A stretch of 64,000 nucleotides of DNA, from positions 307,658,322-307,722,321 of the forward strand of contig NC_135783.1 of the NCBI RefSeq assembly GCF_051106095.1, in the 5' to 3' direction. The position numbers and the translations under genes are program-made. The number at the start of each line of letters is the position of its first letter. Position 1 is the stretch's first letter. This document shows positions 10,701 to 22,855 of this stretch, piece by piece. The notes beneath the pieces are model-generated. The model was not told the origin of the DNA. It did not search any database and saw only the letters and a list, made by a program, of their open reading frames with translations. This DNA comes from Pogona vitticeps. Taxonomy: Eukaryota; Chordata; Lepidosauria; Squamata; Agamidae.

Positions 10701-11439
10701 CAAAGCTACAGGATTCCAGACAATATAAAATCATTCTGTATATTAAAGCTATTTAAATATTGAAAACAACATCAATGAAAAACAAAAACAGTAGAGGGAC
10801 CTCCACAGTCTCCTATTAAAGACATAATATTTAATCCCCCAAGGCTTTGATGGTGTTGGGTAGTTAGCAATCTTAATGTAAATTCCAAGATATGGGAGGA
10901 AGAGCTTCCATCACAGACTGACTTGTTTGCTTGTTTGTTTGCATGCTAACTAATCAGAGGGGCTTGTTTTTGCCGGCTAGATAAATTCCGCCCTTGTTCT
11001 TCTCTTCTCCTCCTCATGCGTTTTGAGAGACTCCATTTTGTCTGGGACCCTTTCTTCACCTTGGAAGATGCTAGATCTCCAGGCTGGATCTCTGCATCCT
11101 AGAGATACTCCCAGCCACATGGGCTGAGAAAACAAACCTTATTTTTACTATTTTCCTCTCTATGAACTTTAAGCCTAATGAGTGCCTGTTTTAGAAATAG
11201 ACTTTGAGTAAAGTACATAAAACCTTTTATACTTAAAGATTGCCTCCTGAGTCTTATTTCCTAAAGTGCTAAGCTTTGGTGAGGGTGGCTACCAAGAACA
11301 ATTGGGTAGAAGGAGACTCCTACAGCTAATTCAAACCTTAAAGAGCTGACCTTCCACTGTGCAATTGACTGGAACTTAAGTAAGTTCCCAGAACTCTTTA
11401 ACAGATGGCAAACCATGTTGTAACTTGGCAGTAAGTATC

Positions 11440-11560
11440 AGTGCCTCTAAGGGGAGACCATACCATAACTGAGGTGCTACAGCCAAGAAGGGTTCCCCCT
11501 GTGTCTCCACAAAATGGATTGTTCTTCCTCGTATGACAAACAAGCCCCCTTCCAGCACAT
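11440..11560. repeat. Decayed LINE-derived repeat segment
   Basis: The order 'aggggagaccataccataac', 'gaggtgctacagccaagaag', 'tgtctccac', 'ggattg' resembles a dispersed squamate segment describing an L2-type non-coding region. The match is weak and from memory. Confidence 0.3.
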
Positions 11561-13340
11561 CTGAGTGATCACTACTCCAGACTGAGATTCACAAGATGCA
11601 TATTCCCATCTCTGGACTTGGAAGGGCTATGCATGTTCCTCTAACCCCCTGCTCCCAGTTTCTTTACAGAAATGCTGAAGTTTTACACTTAAAGTGACCC
11701 CTTGTTCAATTATTTTAAAATATATGCATTGGAGGGGACATATTTTACAAGTCCCTTAAAACATGGTGAAATTGTCCCCATGCTCAGTAAAAGGCTCAAG
11801 ATGATTTTTCTGTGCATTGCCCCATTTTTTCAAAGGTTTACAGTGAAGGACATCATACTTGTAGTTGAAGCAGTTATTTATTTATGTAGTTATTTATGCA
11901 GAGAGATGAGGATAGTCCATGAAAGAATACACAGAATTCACTTTCCTCCAATCCTTAGCTTCGGTTCCTTTCTCCCAATTCTTCCATTCACTCAGTATGA
12001 GGTTTTGTTATTATGGGGTGCACCTTCTGCATCTTCTCTTCTCTCTCTTTTTCATTTGGGAGAATCTCATGGCCACTGGAGTACATTTACTTGATTATTA
12101 AATGGAAAATGACATCTCTTCTTGGTTGTTTTTAAGTTATTCAAAAATACCTACCCTTGAGAAATGATGGAACAGAGTTATAAAGGGCTTACATACTTAT
12201 GAGAAGGGGGCCTGGGTACAGATCACAGAAGCTAAAGTTGGGGTGTTGAGTCCAAAGTTACCAAGCTGTGATTTATATCAGAACTGGAGTGGAACGTTAG
12301 TTATAGGGTAGCCTGAACAAAGTCTGAACCGAACGTTATATTGGTTCAGCCTTCACATTATCAGTAGAGGAGTTTTTCTTCCTGTATAGAAAACCAAAAT
12401 TGACCAATTACACCTGCCAAAAGTTTAACTCAGTTCTCATTTAAAGAGTTGTGAACTATGCCACTGATTTTAATTGAAAGAAGATCTTGGTCCTTAATGA
12501 AGTAGAAATATAAAACCTCTGCCTAGCTAATGTGAACAGTCTGTGGTAACAGCTATGATATTCTTAACAGGCAATTGCATGGCAAAGCCTGTGCTTGCCA
12601 ATAGGAAAGGACTCATAGTTACTATACAGAGGCTTGTAGCAGCTGATGTGAAAAGCCTGTGCCAGATGTGCTGAAAAGTTTTATGCAGCTGATAGAAAGG
12701 GTTCAAACTGGCCAATGTGAGACACATATGGTCATGGCCTCAGGGCTGTAAGGGATATTTACAGGACCAAGAAAAAAAATGGGAAAGTGGAGAAAACTTT
12801 GGTCTGATCTAAATAAAACCAGTTTTACAGTAATCTGTTGAGGCCACTTTTGTTCTCAGGTTGCAATTACAAAAGGTGACCTTCCCCAGTACTCTAGACT
12901 CCTATTAGAAAAAACAGTGGTGAATCCAAATTGTTCAGCCTTTCCAATTTTGCATATGGCCTTTGGCACACCACTCTGTTGGTCCCACCCCAGCTCATAT
13001 CCCAGTAACAAGAGCCTGATTGGACATCTGTCATCAATCATTATGAATAAGAATACATTGCTCACTGCGCTTGAGTAGCTTTCATTTTGTAATGGCAGGC
13101 CAGCTTCATGTAATTTTTTTAAGGCTGAATGTCACACACACAAAAAGGAAACAAGCAGACATTTTAAGCAACATTGCAAGAAAAGGATTACTTGTTAGCT
13201 AGTAAAGTAGTAAAACCATAATCAAATATAAGAATTATTTACTGTTCATCTCAAATTAGTTTGCCAAAACTACAATGAATTTTAAAGAAGGTGGCCAGAA
13301 TATATCTGTCTCCATATAGTTTCCTATGAATTTTAGGACA
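11561..13340. other. Non-coding, nothing recognised
   Basis: No gene, RNA or mobile element is recognisable. The 130-aa open frame at 11702-12094 shows no family signature. Confidence 0.5.
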
Positions 13341-13341
13341 G

Positions 13342-13416
<75 letters not shown>

Positions 13417-13432
13417 TTATTTATTTATTTAT

Positions 13433-13503
<71 letters not shown>

Positions 13504-13545
13504 ATTTATACCCCGCCCCTCTAGACCATGTCTACTACAGTTGTT

Positions 13546-13616
<71 letters not shown>
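13342..13616 (+). repeat. Microsatellite cluster (TTTA)n, (CTAT)n, (CAT)n
   Basis: A (TTTA)n run of about 92 bp passes directly into a (CTAT)n run ending near 13502. A (CAT)n run follows at about 13546-13616. The runs sit where the tails of minus-strand L2-type 3' ends would be, which suggests they grew from LINE tails. Read as protein they give meaningless YLFI and poly-His frames. Confidence 0.95.
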
Positions 13617-13700
13617 TATTAATTCCATTTATACCCCGCCTATCTGGTCATATTGACCACTCTAGGCGGCTTACAGCACAAAACACAAAATACAAAACCA
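13503..13700 (-). mobile_element. L2-type 3' ends (two short pieces)
   Basis: The plus strand shows ATTTATACCCCGCCCCTCTAGAC (13503-13526) and then ATTTATACCCCGCCTATCTG with CACTCTAGGCGGCTTACA (13627-13675). On the minus strand these read as GCCGCCTAGAGTGG and GGCGGGGTATAAAT, the typical end of the L2-type LINE seen complete at 36920-36995. Only the last 100-200 bp of each copy remain. Confidence 0.7.
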
Positions 13701-13742
13701 ATATATAATTAAAAGCAATTTGTACACGATTAGAGATGTAAG

Positions 13743-14660
13743 TAGGTACTGCAGAACTCTCAGAAGTACAAGCTGGATTCCAAAGGGGCAGAGGAACTAG
13801 AAACCAAATTGCTAACATGCGCTGGATTATGGAGAAAGCCAGAGAGTTCCAGAAAAATATCTACTTCTGCTTCATTAACTATGCAAAAGCATTTGACTGT
13901 GTGGACCACAGAAAACTATGGCAAGTCCTTAAAGAAATGGGAGTGCCTGACCACCTTATCTATCTACTGAGAAACCTATATGTGGGACAGGAAGCAACAG
14001 TTAGAACTGGATATGGAACAACTGATTGGTTCAAAATTAGGAAAGGAGAACAACAAGGCTGTATATTGTCTTCCTTCTTATTTAACTTATATGCAGAATA
14101 CATCATGCGGAAGGCTGGACTGGAGGAATCCCAAACTGGAATTAAGATTGCCGGAAGAAATATCAACAAACTCCGATATGCAGATGATGCCACTCTGATG
14201 GCAGAAAGTGAGGAGGAATTAAAGAACCTTGTAATAACGGTGAAAGAGGAGAGTGCAAAAAACGGTCTGAAACTCAACATCAAAAAAACTAAGATCATGG
14301 CCACTGGTCCCATCACCTCCTGGCAAATAGAAGGGGAAGATATAGAGGCAGTGACAGATTTTATTTTCTTGGGCTCCATGATCACTGCAGATGGAGACAG
14401 CAGCCACGAAATTAAAAGACCCCTGCTTCTCGGGAGGAAAGCAATGACAAACCTTGACAGCATCTTAAAAAGCAGAGACATCACCTTGCCAACGAAAGTC
14501 CGAATAGTCAAAGCTAGGGGACGACAGACATGAGATGGCTGGACAGTGTCATCGAAGCAACCAAGATGAATTTGACACAACTACAGGAGGCAGTGGAAGA
14601 CAGGAGGGCCTGGTGTGCTCTGGTCAGAGGACACGACTAAACAACTAGACGACGACAACT
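13743..14660 (+). mobile_element. RTE-BovB LINE, 5'-truncated and internally deleted
   Basis: BovB is a non-LTR retrotransposon encoding an endonuclease and reverse transcriptase. This copy begins inside the reverse-transcriptase region and ends in the BovB tail (GACACGACTAAACAACTAGAC type). Relative to the copy at 47716-49376, about 283 bp are missing at the junction GTCAAAGCT/AGGGGACGACAG near 14510-14524. The same junction occurs in the copy at 24390-27665, so the deletion predates both insertions. The neighbouring L2 tails and microsatellites lie immediately upstream. Confidence 0.92.
13817..14533 (+). CDS. BovB reverse transcriptase fragment, 238 codons open
   Basis: The frame holds the core of the BovB reverse transcriptase, which copies element RNA into DNA at a nicked target. 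Visible pieces are MRWIMEKAREFQK, then CFINYAKAFDCVDH (palm, motif A), KGEQQGCILSSFLFNLYAEY (motif B) and RYADDATLMAESEEEL at about residue 118 (the catalytic YADD). These are followed by SWQIEGEDIEAVTDFIFLGS and LLGRKAMTNLDSILKSRDI. A full BovB protein is about 1,000 residues, so the endonuclease and the N-terminal part are missing. After VRIVKA the frame is lost at the internal deletion. The ATG is simply the first methionine of the remnant. It is unlikely to be a working protein. Confidence 0.8.
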   Translation: MRWIMEKAREFQKNIYFCFINYAKAFDCVDHRKLWQVLKEMGVPDHLIYLLRNLYVGQEATVRTGYGTTDWFKIRKGEQQGCILSSFLFNLYAEYIMRKAGLEESQTGIKIAGRNINKLRYADDATLMAESEEELKNLVITVKEESAKNGLKLNIKKTKIMATGPITSWQIEGEDIEAVTDFIFLGSMITADGDSSHEIKRPLLLGRKAMTNLDSILKSRDITLPTKVRIVKARGRQT

Positions 14661-14936
14661 GCAGAATCAGAGACTGCCTATTCAGCTAACATCCTATTTC
14701 CACAGCAAGCAACCAGTGACTCTGGGAAGCCCACAAATGAGAGATAGGCAGTAGCCCTCTGGCTACTTGAAGTCATATTGTTTGTTAAATTCACTATTGT
14801 ATATTGATACCATTACTAACAGCCATTGACAGATGGGTCTTCATGGATCTAAGTTGTCTTTAAAACAATATACATAAGTGGTCATCTTGTGCCAGTGAAT
14901 TCTGGAGATTAACTTCTGGAGAAGTACTTTTTTTAT

Positions 14937-15190
14937 AAAGAATCATACAACTGTAGAGTTGGAATAAAATACATTAGGGCATCGTGTCCAATCCCCCGCA
15001 ATAGAACAAATCTGCATCACTCACTGATGCCCATCCAATCTCAGGTCAAAGCCCTTCAAAGAAGGCACTAGCGTCTGAAGGACACTCTTCTACTGTCGAT
15101 ACCTCATACTGACGAGAAGTTCTTCCTAAGATTTAGTCAGAATTGCCTTCCTAGTAATGGGAATCCATCTCTCCTGTGCTCTGGAACAGC
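14937..15190 (-). mobile_element. CR1-type LINE 3' end
   Basis: The plus strand reads AGAATCATACAACTGTAGAG, TTGGAAT, then TCCAATCCCCCGCA, CCCATCCAATCTCAGGTCAAAGCCC and GAGAAGTTCTTCCTAAGATTTAGTCAGAAT. This is the characteristic reversed 3' untranslated end of amniote CR1 elements. It is decayed and truncated. Confidence 0.75.
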
Positions 15191-15714
15191 AAAACACAAG
15201 GCAGCTTGCTTTGTCTGTCTTACTTTTTGTGCCAATCCTACTTTCATTGAATGAACCAGAATTTCAGTATTAGTAGAACAGGAGAAAAACTTTTCTCTCT
15301 ACTTTCTCTATATTATACTTAATTTTACAAACTGTGCCCTCCCCCAGGTACTAAAACAATTATCTACCATGGCCTATGTTCTCCCATTTAACTATCACCC
15401 CTCAAATATTGTAGGCTTTCTTATATGGCTTTAGTGTTTACACTGACAATTCTTGTGTACCTTCTTGCTGTAAAATAGTGGTGTCTTATGATCTAACAGG
15501 AGACATCCTCCCCACCGTAAAATGGGTTACCTATGCTGATACCTCCTTTTTAAAACAGCAAATAATGCATAATGTTTAATTGTACCATAGAGATAAAACC
15601 CAGCATAATGTTTATAGTTGCTTGGGATTTTCAAGCTCTTCATCCATTCTTTTTCCCTTGTAGCCCACTCTGGCACTGAAAATTTGCTGAAGAAGATTCC
15701 CTTGATTCCCCTGT
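15191..15714. other. Non-coding, nothing recognised
   Basis: No supported feature lies between the CR1 and zinc-finger LINE fragments. Confidence 0.5.
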
Positions 15715-15908
15715 AGGCATCCTTCAATCTCGAGAGACTATGGTAATGAGTTCTCTGAACAGAGGTCTTGGAACAACGTCTAGTATGGCTGAGGAGGCCA
15801 ATTCGAGAGTGACAATCCCTTCCACAATGAAGACAAATCCAATCTGCCCCCTTTCCAGCTCCCTGATTTTGCTGGTTTCGGGACAGCCTCTTTGCCTCGG
15901 TCTGCTGG
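15715..15908 (-). mobile_element. Zinc-finger LINE, 3'-terminal fragment
   Basis: The minus strand encodes QTEAKRLSRNQQNQG, then WICLHCGRDCHSRIGLLSHT-RRC and HYHSLSRLKDAY. This is the C-terminal C2HC-type finger of a widespread endonuclease/reverse-transcriptase LINE, often annotated as a jockey-like or RTE-like polymerase. The finger has cysteine pairs spaced CxxC and a distal H...C. The DNA end (GTAGGCATCCTTCAATCTCG) matches the 3' ends at 3690 and 41867. Everything 5' of the last 60 or so codons is missing. Confidence 0.8.
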
Positions 15909-17048
15909 TTAAACATACTTATTAGTGTGGGAAATATTCTTTGTCCCACAAGCACCACCACAATTAATAAATCTATCACATTTTTTTCATCACATAAAGG
16001 AGAACACCAAGAATATTTGAGGCAGCTAACACCAGACGTTCCATGATACATTTTGTGGGATATAACGTACATTTACATAATTCTGAATTTGCCTTTTCCT
16101 GTAAAGGATTGTGTTGGTGTGAAACCTCCCATTTTCTTATGTTCACCTAAGAAATGTTAAGGTGCTATAGCATTTGAATTTCTGTTTTCTTCAGATGGGC
16201 TCATATGAATTACAGTATGGTGTAGCCAAGACAGCCATTATACAAAGAAGAATAGACTACTCAAATATGTGGTATTACAGTGGATGAATAATGATGGGCA
16301 TTATCTTCCATGTGGCGCCATGTGGTGTTAAGGTATTATGAGTATGTATGTGGATGTTCTGCCTTGTTTCCACTGTTCTTCAGTCAGATGGCATTTTTAT
16401 TACAACTGGCAAATTAGTTGAATTGCTTTGCAACGGGCTGTAAGATTTTTTAAATCAAGAATGCAGATTTGTGGGACCCCAAACTTGTTTGCAAGAATTT
16501 ATATACATCTCTCTCACACACAATCCCCGAAGCTCAAGGTGGTGTACATGCTATATATGTGAATTTATCTTCTGAGCTTCCATCTCTCTCCTGCTTCCAA
16601 TTCAGTTTAAAGCACTTCTGATGAGGTTCTTCATATTGTGGCCAAATACATTCTTCCCAGTTGTTGTGAGGTGCAACCCATCACTTATCAGCAGTCTATC
16701 TTCCAGGAAGTGTAGCCGATGGTTCCAAAATCCAAATCCCTCATGTCGGCAGAACCTTCATAGCCAGTTGTTTACCCAGAGTAGTTTTCTGAAAGTGTAT
16801 TGTTTCCCTTTCTACTCCTCTTATGGTTTTTAATGGATTAGAGTATCTGGGCCTCAAAGTCCTTCAGTTTCCTTCCCTGAACATCAAAGCCTGAAGTGTT
16901 GAGATTCTTGTCCTGTCTATCCATCACAGTCCTGCAACAGAGGGAAAAGAAGGGTTTATTTCTTTGCAGATTCACATCTCGTAGAAGTGAAACACCAACA
17001 ATTGCATATGTAAAACAAAGCAAAATGCTACATAGGCTAGCTTTAACC
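15909..17048. other. Non-coding, nothing recognised
   Basis: AT-rich sequence with no supported gene or repeat. Confidence 0.5.
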
Positions 17049-17410
17049 TGTTGTTGTTTAGTCATTAAGCCATGATCCTAGTTTTTTTTTTTTTTGAAAA
17101 ATGGTCTGTTGAGCTCCAGACCATTTCCTGTGCTCTCCTCTTTCACCCTTATTTAGAGGTTCTTTAATTCCTATTCACTTTCTGCCATCAGAGTGGTATC
17201 ATCTGCATATCTAAGGTTGTTCATATTTCTTAATCTTAATTCCAGTTTAGGATTCCTCCAGTCCAGCCTTTCACTTGATGTACTCTACAGATAAGTTAAA
17301 TAACCAGGGGGGCAATATACAGCCTTGTCGTACTCCTTTTCCAATTTTGAATCAATCAGTTGTTCCATATCTGGTTCTAACTGTTGTTTCCTGTCCCACA
17401 TATAGCAGAT
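17049..17410 (-). mobile_element. RTE-BovB LINE with a large internal deletion
   Basis: The minus strand holds part of the reverse-transcriptase region. At the right this includes YMWDRKQQLEPDMEQLIDSK, an out-of-frame reading of the usual VGQEATVRTGYGTTDWF segment. It runs to the catalytic region and 'ctaggatcatgg'. It then jumps directly to CTTAATGACTAAACAACAAC, the last 20 or so bases of the element. The roughly 600 bp that normally lie between are missing. A perfect 10-bp hairpin at 17099-17126 is absent from other copies. Confidence 0.82.
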
Positions 17411-19766
17411 TAAAAGCAGAATCAAATATAATTGTTTAAACTGTTGCACTAGTTTATGCTTCTTGTGTAGTACCAAAGGTGATGGTTTATAATTTTTGGA
17501 AAATAACCCAACCTTTTAAAAGAAATCAATATTAAGAAGGAAAAGATGCATAGATGTAACTCAGAAAAAACAAGGAAAGTGCTATGGTGCCAAAGATTTC
17601 ACAAATGCAAGAGTAAGTGATCCCTTTTGTTAGACCACTAAAAATAAAGAAATAATAAGTTTGCATGGGTGCACAAAACCCATTATTTGTTTACTTTTTT
17701 AGTGGTTCACTAAAAGGCAACACCTACTCTTGCATAGATAAAACTATGTCTACTACTGCAGTTGTGCCATTATTCTACTAAATTATGCAAATCTTGAACA
17801 GAACAACTAGCAAACTCAGCTGAAAAACTAAAACAAAATGCCACCAACTTCGATGATTTGTTATTATGCAGCATCCTGTTGTAAAGTTATTACTGTGCAT
17901 TTTTCCTAGTTCTCTATTATATTGCAATACATCATTAACCTCTTTTACAACATGTTATTTATTATGTTATGCAAATGTGATGATGCTTAGAAAAAAACCT
18001 TGAAGAATGTATGTTAACATTTTAATTTGGTCTTGGGTTGAACGAGCAGTTGTTGCTCACATTGTGTGTTTGCTTAGGCATTCATGTACATGTATGCAAT
18101 GCACATACATATATATACCAATATATATGGGAGAACACTCCTTGTTGTAAAACCAGATTCCCTCTGGAATTCTAGACCTTTCGACCTCTTTGTCTCTTCC
18201 TGCCCCTGTTTCATTTCATCAGATCCTAGTCGACTCAGCTCACAATGGGAAAAAAAGTTTTGTAGTTTAAAACAACATTTTAAAAAAATGAATACATAAT
18301 CTCTGCTGAAGTGCAGTATACATTTGCAAGAAATGAATAAATTATGAGCAAATGAAAAAAATAGAACTTGAAGCAATATGAGAATAGTATAAGATACAAA
18401 GAAAAACTCTTAGAAAGGTTACAATCTGTGAAACACACACACACACACACAAACCCAAAACCCATCATTTGTCCCGTTAAAAGCCACACAGCAAGGTGCT
18501 CTTAATGGACTATCTGTAATGATTATTTAGGGATTGGTTGCTTATTATGTCTCTGAGGCAGCAATTTACTTTCTGCTGTTTCGGAGCCCATAACGTCCTG
18601 TAATTCTGTGTCAATTATATTAAAAAGGAGTAAGCAAGAGTGTACGATAGGGCATCAAACAAACCTCTCCTCATTCTTCTGATTTCAATAATCCCCTCCA
18701 TCCCCCCACTTGCCATGAATTGCCGTTGGTACTGATTGTGAGAATAAAGACTAGTTACTTCGGTGAAATGATCATAAAGTCAATCATGTGTATAAAATTA
18801 CTTAGTAATTCTGCCAGCTGGTCTCTATTTGGATTCACTTTAGTTCATTGGTTTATATGGAGAATTCCCTTCACATTTACAGGGTGGGGGGAGTATGTAG
18901 AAACCAGCTGATAATTAATTGCAGGTTTTTAAAGAAAAGAGAGAGCACACATAGTGGATTCTGCTTTCCATACACCTTTTGCATCCATTCAAAATAAAAA
19001 ACTTGTATTGAGTTTAGATTCTGGTTCAGTATGGACCATGTACATTGTTTTACACAGACTTTCTAACAGAACTCAAAATAAATTCATTCTTGCAGAATCT
19101 TAAAACATACCAGCAGAGAGTCGGCTTCTAAGGAAGTCAAGAACCACTTGAACAAGCTGCAAAAGACTCCTAACACCCTAGGACTGTTTTCTTGCAGATA
19201 AATAGAGGAAAGTTTCTAGATTTAAGTAGGCATATAGTGGCTTGCATTTATGGAAAAATCTGAACAGCCTTTGATAATTAAAGTATTATTTAGGGGAGCT
19301 ATGATAACAAATTCATATTCTTCTTTTCAATCCTTTAATCAAAAAGCACATAAAAGCAGTGGAGCAACAAGAGAGTTTATAGGTTTCTAATCCCTTGAAA
19401 TCATATCCATATTAAGTATAAATAACTGCTAGGCCTTTTTCACTCAACTGGAGAAACTAGTGGTGTTGGTGATCTATGATTTGTGCTATATTAGGATGGG
19501 CAATACAAAGAACTAAGCATGGAAGTAATCTGCATTGCAATTCATATTCAGCAATCTTCAATGTACAAATTATTGGGGGCCTGAGTCAGTTAAGTAGAGG
19601 AAGATTTTTCCTTTACCTTCTGTGCTGCTCCTCATAGTACTTATTTTGACACAGCTGAAATTCAAGGTATTGGGGAATGAAGTTTGTAGATTTGATTAAC
19701 CTATTTATACCTTTATAATTTGATTACTACTAAAAATATTATATTGGTTTCCTCTACATGATCATG

Positions 19767-19768
<2 letters not shown>
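17411..19768. other. Non-coding, AT-rich; short (CA)n at 18433-18450
   Basis: No gene or mobile element is recognised. A short CA run lies at about 18433-18450 and an ATAT-rich patch at 18100-18130. The stretch 18480-18900 is unique-looking and AT-rich, a possible conserved non-coding element (impression only). Confidence 0.5.
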
Positions 19769-19834
<66 letters not shown>

Positions 19835-19840
19835 TTATTT
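19769..19840 (+). repeat. (TTTA)n microsatellite
   Basis: About 17 uninterrupted TTTA units. Confidence 0.97.
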
Positions 19841-22800
19841 TCCTAGGGAAAAATAAAATAATGGGTTGTTCAATATTTATTAAATTACATTTTTCTTTAT
19901 TGTGTGCAAAAAAGAATCATTAACATAAGCGACAAAAATACTGTACATCTAACTCATTTGAAAAGAGTTGGAAGGGGAAGTTATCCATAGTTTGCGGGTG
20001 GGAAAAAACCCTATGGGCTATCGCTTTTTAAAAAATAATTCAAAAGTTGATCTTTATCCTACTTACAGCTCAGTCACAGAATCAATTAAAGTTCTTCTCA
20101 TTCACAGGAAAGCTGATCTTCTAGGTATAGGTCAGGTCAGGGCTAAGATCAATAATGGGTTAACGTGGTAAAGAGATTGCTATGGATAAGGAGCTGTTCC
20201 AGACATGTAGAGGCATTTCTTAAGCAGGGGAAGTTTCTCTCAAGTGTGTTTAACCTTTGCAAAAGATGTAACCCCCACCCTCACCCCCCAACGTGCGAAG
20301 ACTAAAGGTCTGAAACATAATTTTTATGATAAATGCACATATTTTAGCAAACCTTCAGCATCTGTTTTAACAAGTGTCTTAATATGTTGTAAATTCAAAC
20401 AAATCCTGTGACTATCCCACAGCTATAAAAATGGTTACAGTGTTCTATTTTGTTCTAACTCATTTATTGATGACATACAATAAACAGATACATAATGCCA
20501 TGGGATTCGGAATCTTCCTGAGCTGCTAGTTATTTACTGATATAACAAAGGGAGATTTAATTAATCTGAATATCTATCTGTGCAGGCTTGTATGAGTTCT
20601 ATTCACCATCACAGCTGGTCAAAACAAACATCATCACTGGAGAAATGTACACTTCATTGCTTGTATGTGTGTGTTTTAAATTAAACAAGATGATCTGAAA
20701 ATCTTATATTTCTCACCCATTACTTCAGTACATCATCAGAAGCAGAAATAATCAGTTATAAGGGCCCCTGCTGTGTAATTCAAATACACATCATTCCCAG
20801 GCCTAGGCTGTTATTCAAGGCCAATTGGAAACATGCATCCTCCCTCACAGGGACAACTAACCTCTCATCTGACCCATGCAAATATTACATTGAGTAACTT
20901 GTCCTTGACTTAAAGGAGTTATGATCCTCATTAGTGACTTAAGTATAAACATAGAATTATCACTGAAATGTCCTATAATCAGAAACATACCCATTATAAT
21001 TAAAAAGAATGTTAAGGAGCCCCTCTAAAAGGGGAGATGTGCTTCACGTGAGTAGGCTGCTTCAAGGACTATACAAATGTTATTGAAACTGAGGAGGATT
21101 TTGTAAGACTGTATCAGAGACGGGCAAGAGGTGATGAAATTTGAAAGAATGTGAAGTATGTCAGTACCATGGAAGAGAGTCTGGTGGAACACCTCAAATA
21201 CATTGGCGGAAGAGTCTGTCAGCACAACTGTTCTGCTGATGGATATGCTGGCAGAACAGATACAAGTGGGGCTGAGTTGCAGGTCAAATGGGAGGAGCAT
21301 GCTTGCTGCATCATTGGCACAGACTAGCCTTCACCCTGATATGCACAAGACTGATTCACATATAGAAAAGTGCATGTGTGCGCATGTATGTATATAAGAG
21401 ATAGACAAATTGCAAAATTTATAGTAAAATGGTCATCTCTTCCCCTTTTTCTATTTGCTCAGCAAACACATATTATTAATTTTATTAGCTGTGTATAAAG
21501 AAACTACTATAAGGAAGGATACCCTAAATCCCATTTATTCTTGTTTCCTTGGCACATCGTGAAGTGCCAAGAAATCACTTGTGCTATCCTCCTATACTGG
21601 TATCCAATGTAATATATATACCCACTGAAAGGATCAAACAGGCAAACCAACAATGCTGTCAATGGAAATTGAGCAGGGGAGAATTTGGGCCAAGAACTGC
21701 GGAAAGGCATGATTTAAATTTGCTTCAGTGAAGACCGGATGGTGTAGCTGAGCCAGTTTTCCGTAACTGTGCTTTACAATATTTACTTGGCTCTTTGTTC
21801 TGTACACTGAGCCTTCTCAAGTGGTTGCGATTGGTGAAAGACTCACATTGATTTCAACAAGCACTCCAAATGAGCTTAATAGCTTGCATGGGACTGATAC
21901 AATTGTCTTTGGATTAACACTTAACTCTCCAGTGGTTTTTGAGAGGCCTTAGCCAAACGATAAAAAAAACAAAAACAAAACAGTGGCACTTGTTTAGAAA
22001 CTAACAACAAAAGAACTACAGTACTTTGTTTTTGTTTCACTTTGTTTTAGATGCTATTATCCATGGCCAAATGTACTCTGTGACTGCAGACATCATATGG
22101 TAGCCTGCTTAAGATTTTCAGTTTGTGTTCACGCCTTCAGATAGAGGATTCAGACTTTCATCTTTCAATGAGAAGAAATTTTGTCTCATGCAATTAATAT
22201 AAATGTGACCTGTTCTAGCATTGAATGAACCTACCTGAACAATCCACCCAGCAGTTACCATTACCTGCTGTACAGAGTTTTCTGTCCCTTTTTGGTACTG
22301 AATGTGACCATTTTATAGCAATTGCAGTTCAAGACCATCAGCATTTACAGAGCTGTTTCCAGACGTGATCCAGTATATGAGCCTCCAAGGCCATATATTG
22401 GGTCATGACCTAAATGCTAAATCCAAATATCAGTTTGACAGTATTCTTATTTTCATTTCTTGCACAAATGATGTTTCATTTCAAAATAGTAATAATCTTT
22501 CAGGGGTTTCAGCCTTTCACAGATGTATACATTTTCTGTTTGAAAAACATATTTTTTATTATAAATTAACCTATCTAGCTATCTTTCAATTATTTAACAG
22601 ATTCCAAAGCAGTGCAAACGGATGCTAAAGAAACACAGGGCAAAATGTGTGATTATGTGTTGAAATGTAAATATTTCAAAACAACTTAGGAGAATAGGTT
22701 AGCAATACAAAGAGCAATTTCTTTTCAAATACAAGCAGGAACAATAACTCAGGAAACAAAACAGTGAGATAAGAATGACTCTAAGAAAAACTGGATATTT

Positions 22801-22855
22801 TAATTTTTTTAAAAAAAGATATAAGGACATGTGTGGTTAAATAGATTAATAACTT
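19841..22855. other. Non-coding, nothing recognised
   Basis: AT-rich unique-looking sequence. No supported gene, RNA or mobile element in 3 kb. Confidence 0.5.

Noticed and set aside
10921-11335. LTR-like stretch with TG...CA-like ends and an A-rich signal
   Set aside because: No second copy and no matching target duplication were found, so a solo LTR is not supported.
13326-13622. 98-aa frame rich in Leu-Ile-Tyr and ending in poly-His
   Set aside because: It is the translation of adjoining (TTTA)n, (CTAT)n and (CAT)n microsatellites, not a gene.
13960-14580. 206-aa minus-strand frame
   Set aside because: It is antisense to the BovB reverse transcriptase. The same antisense frame appears opposite the 24.4-kb copy.
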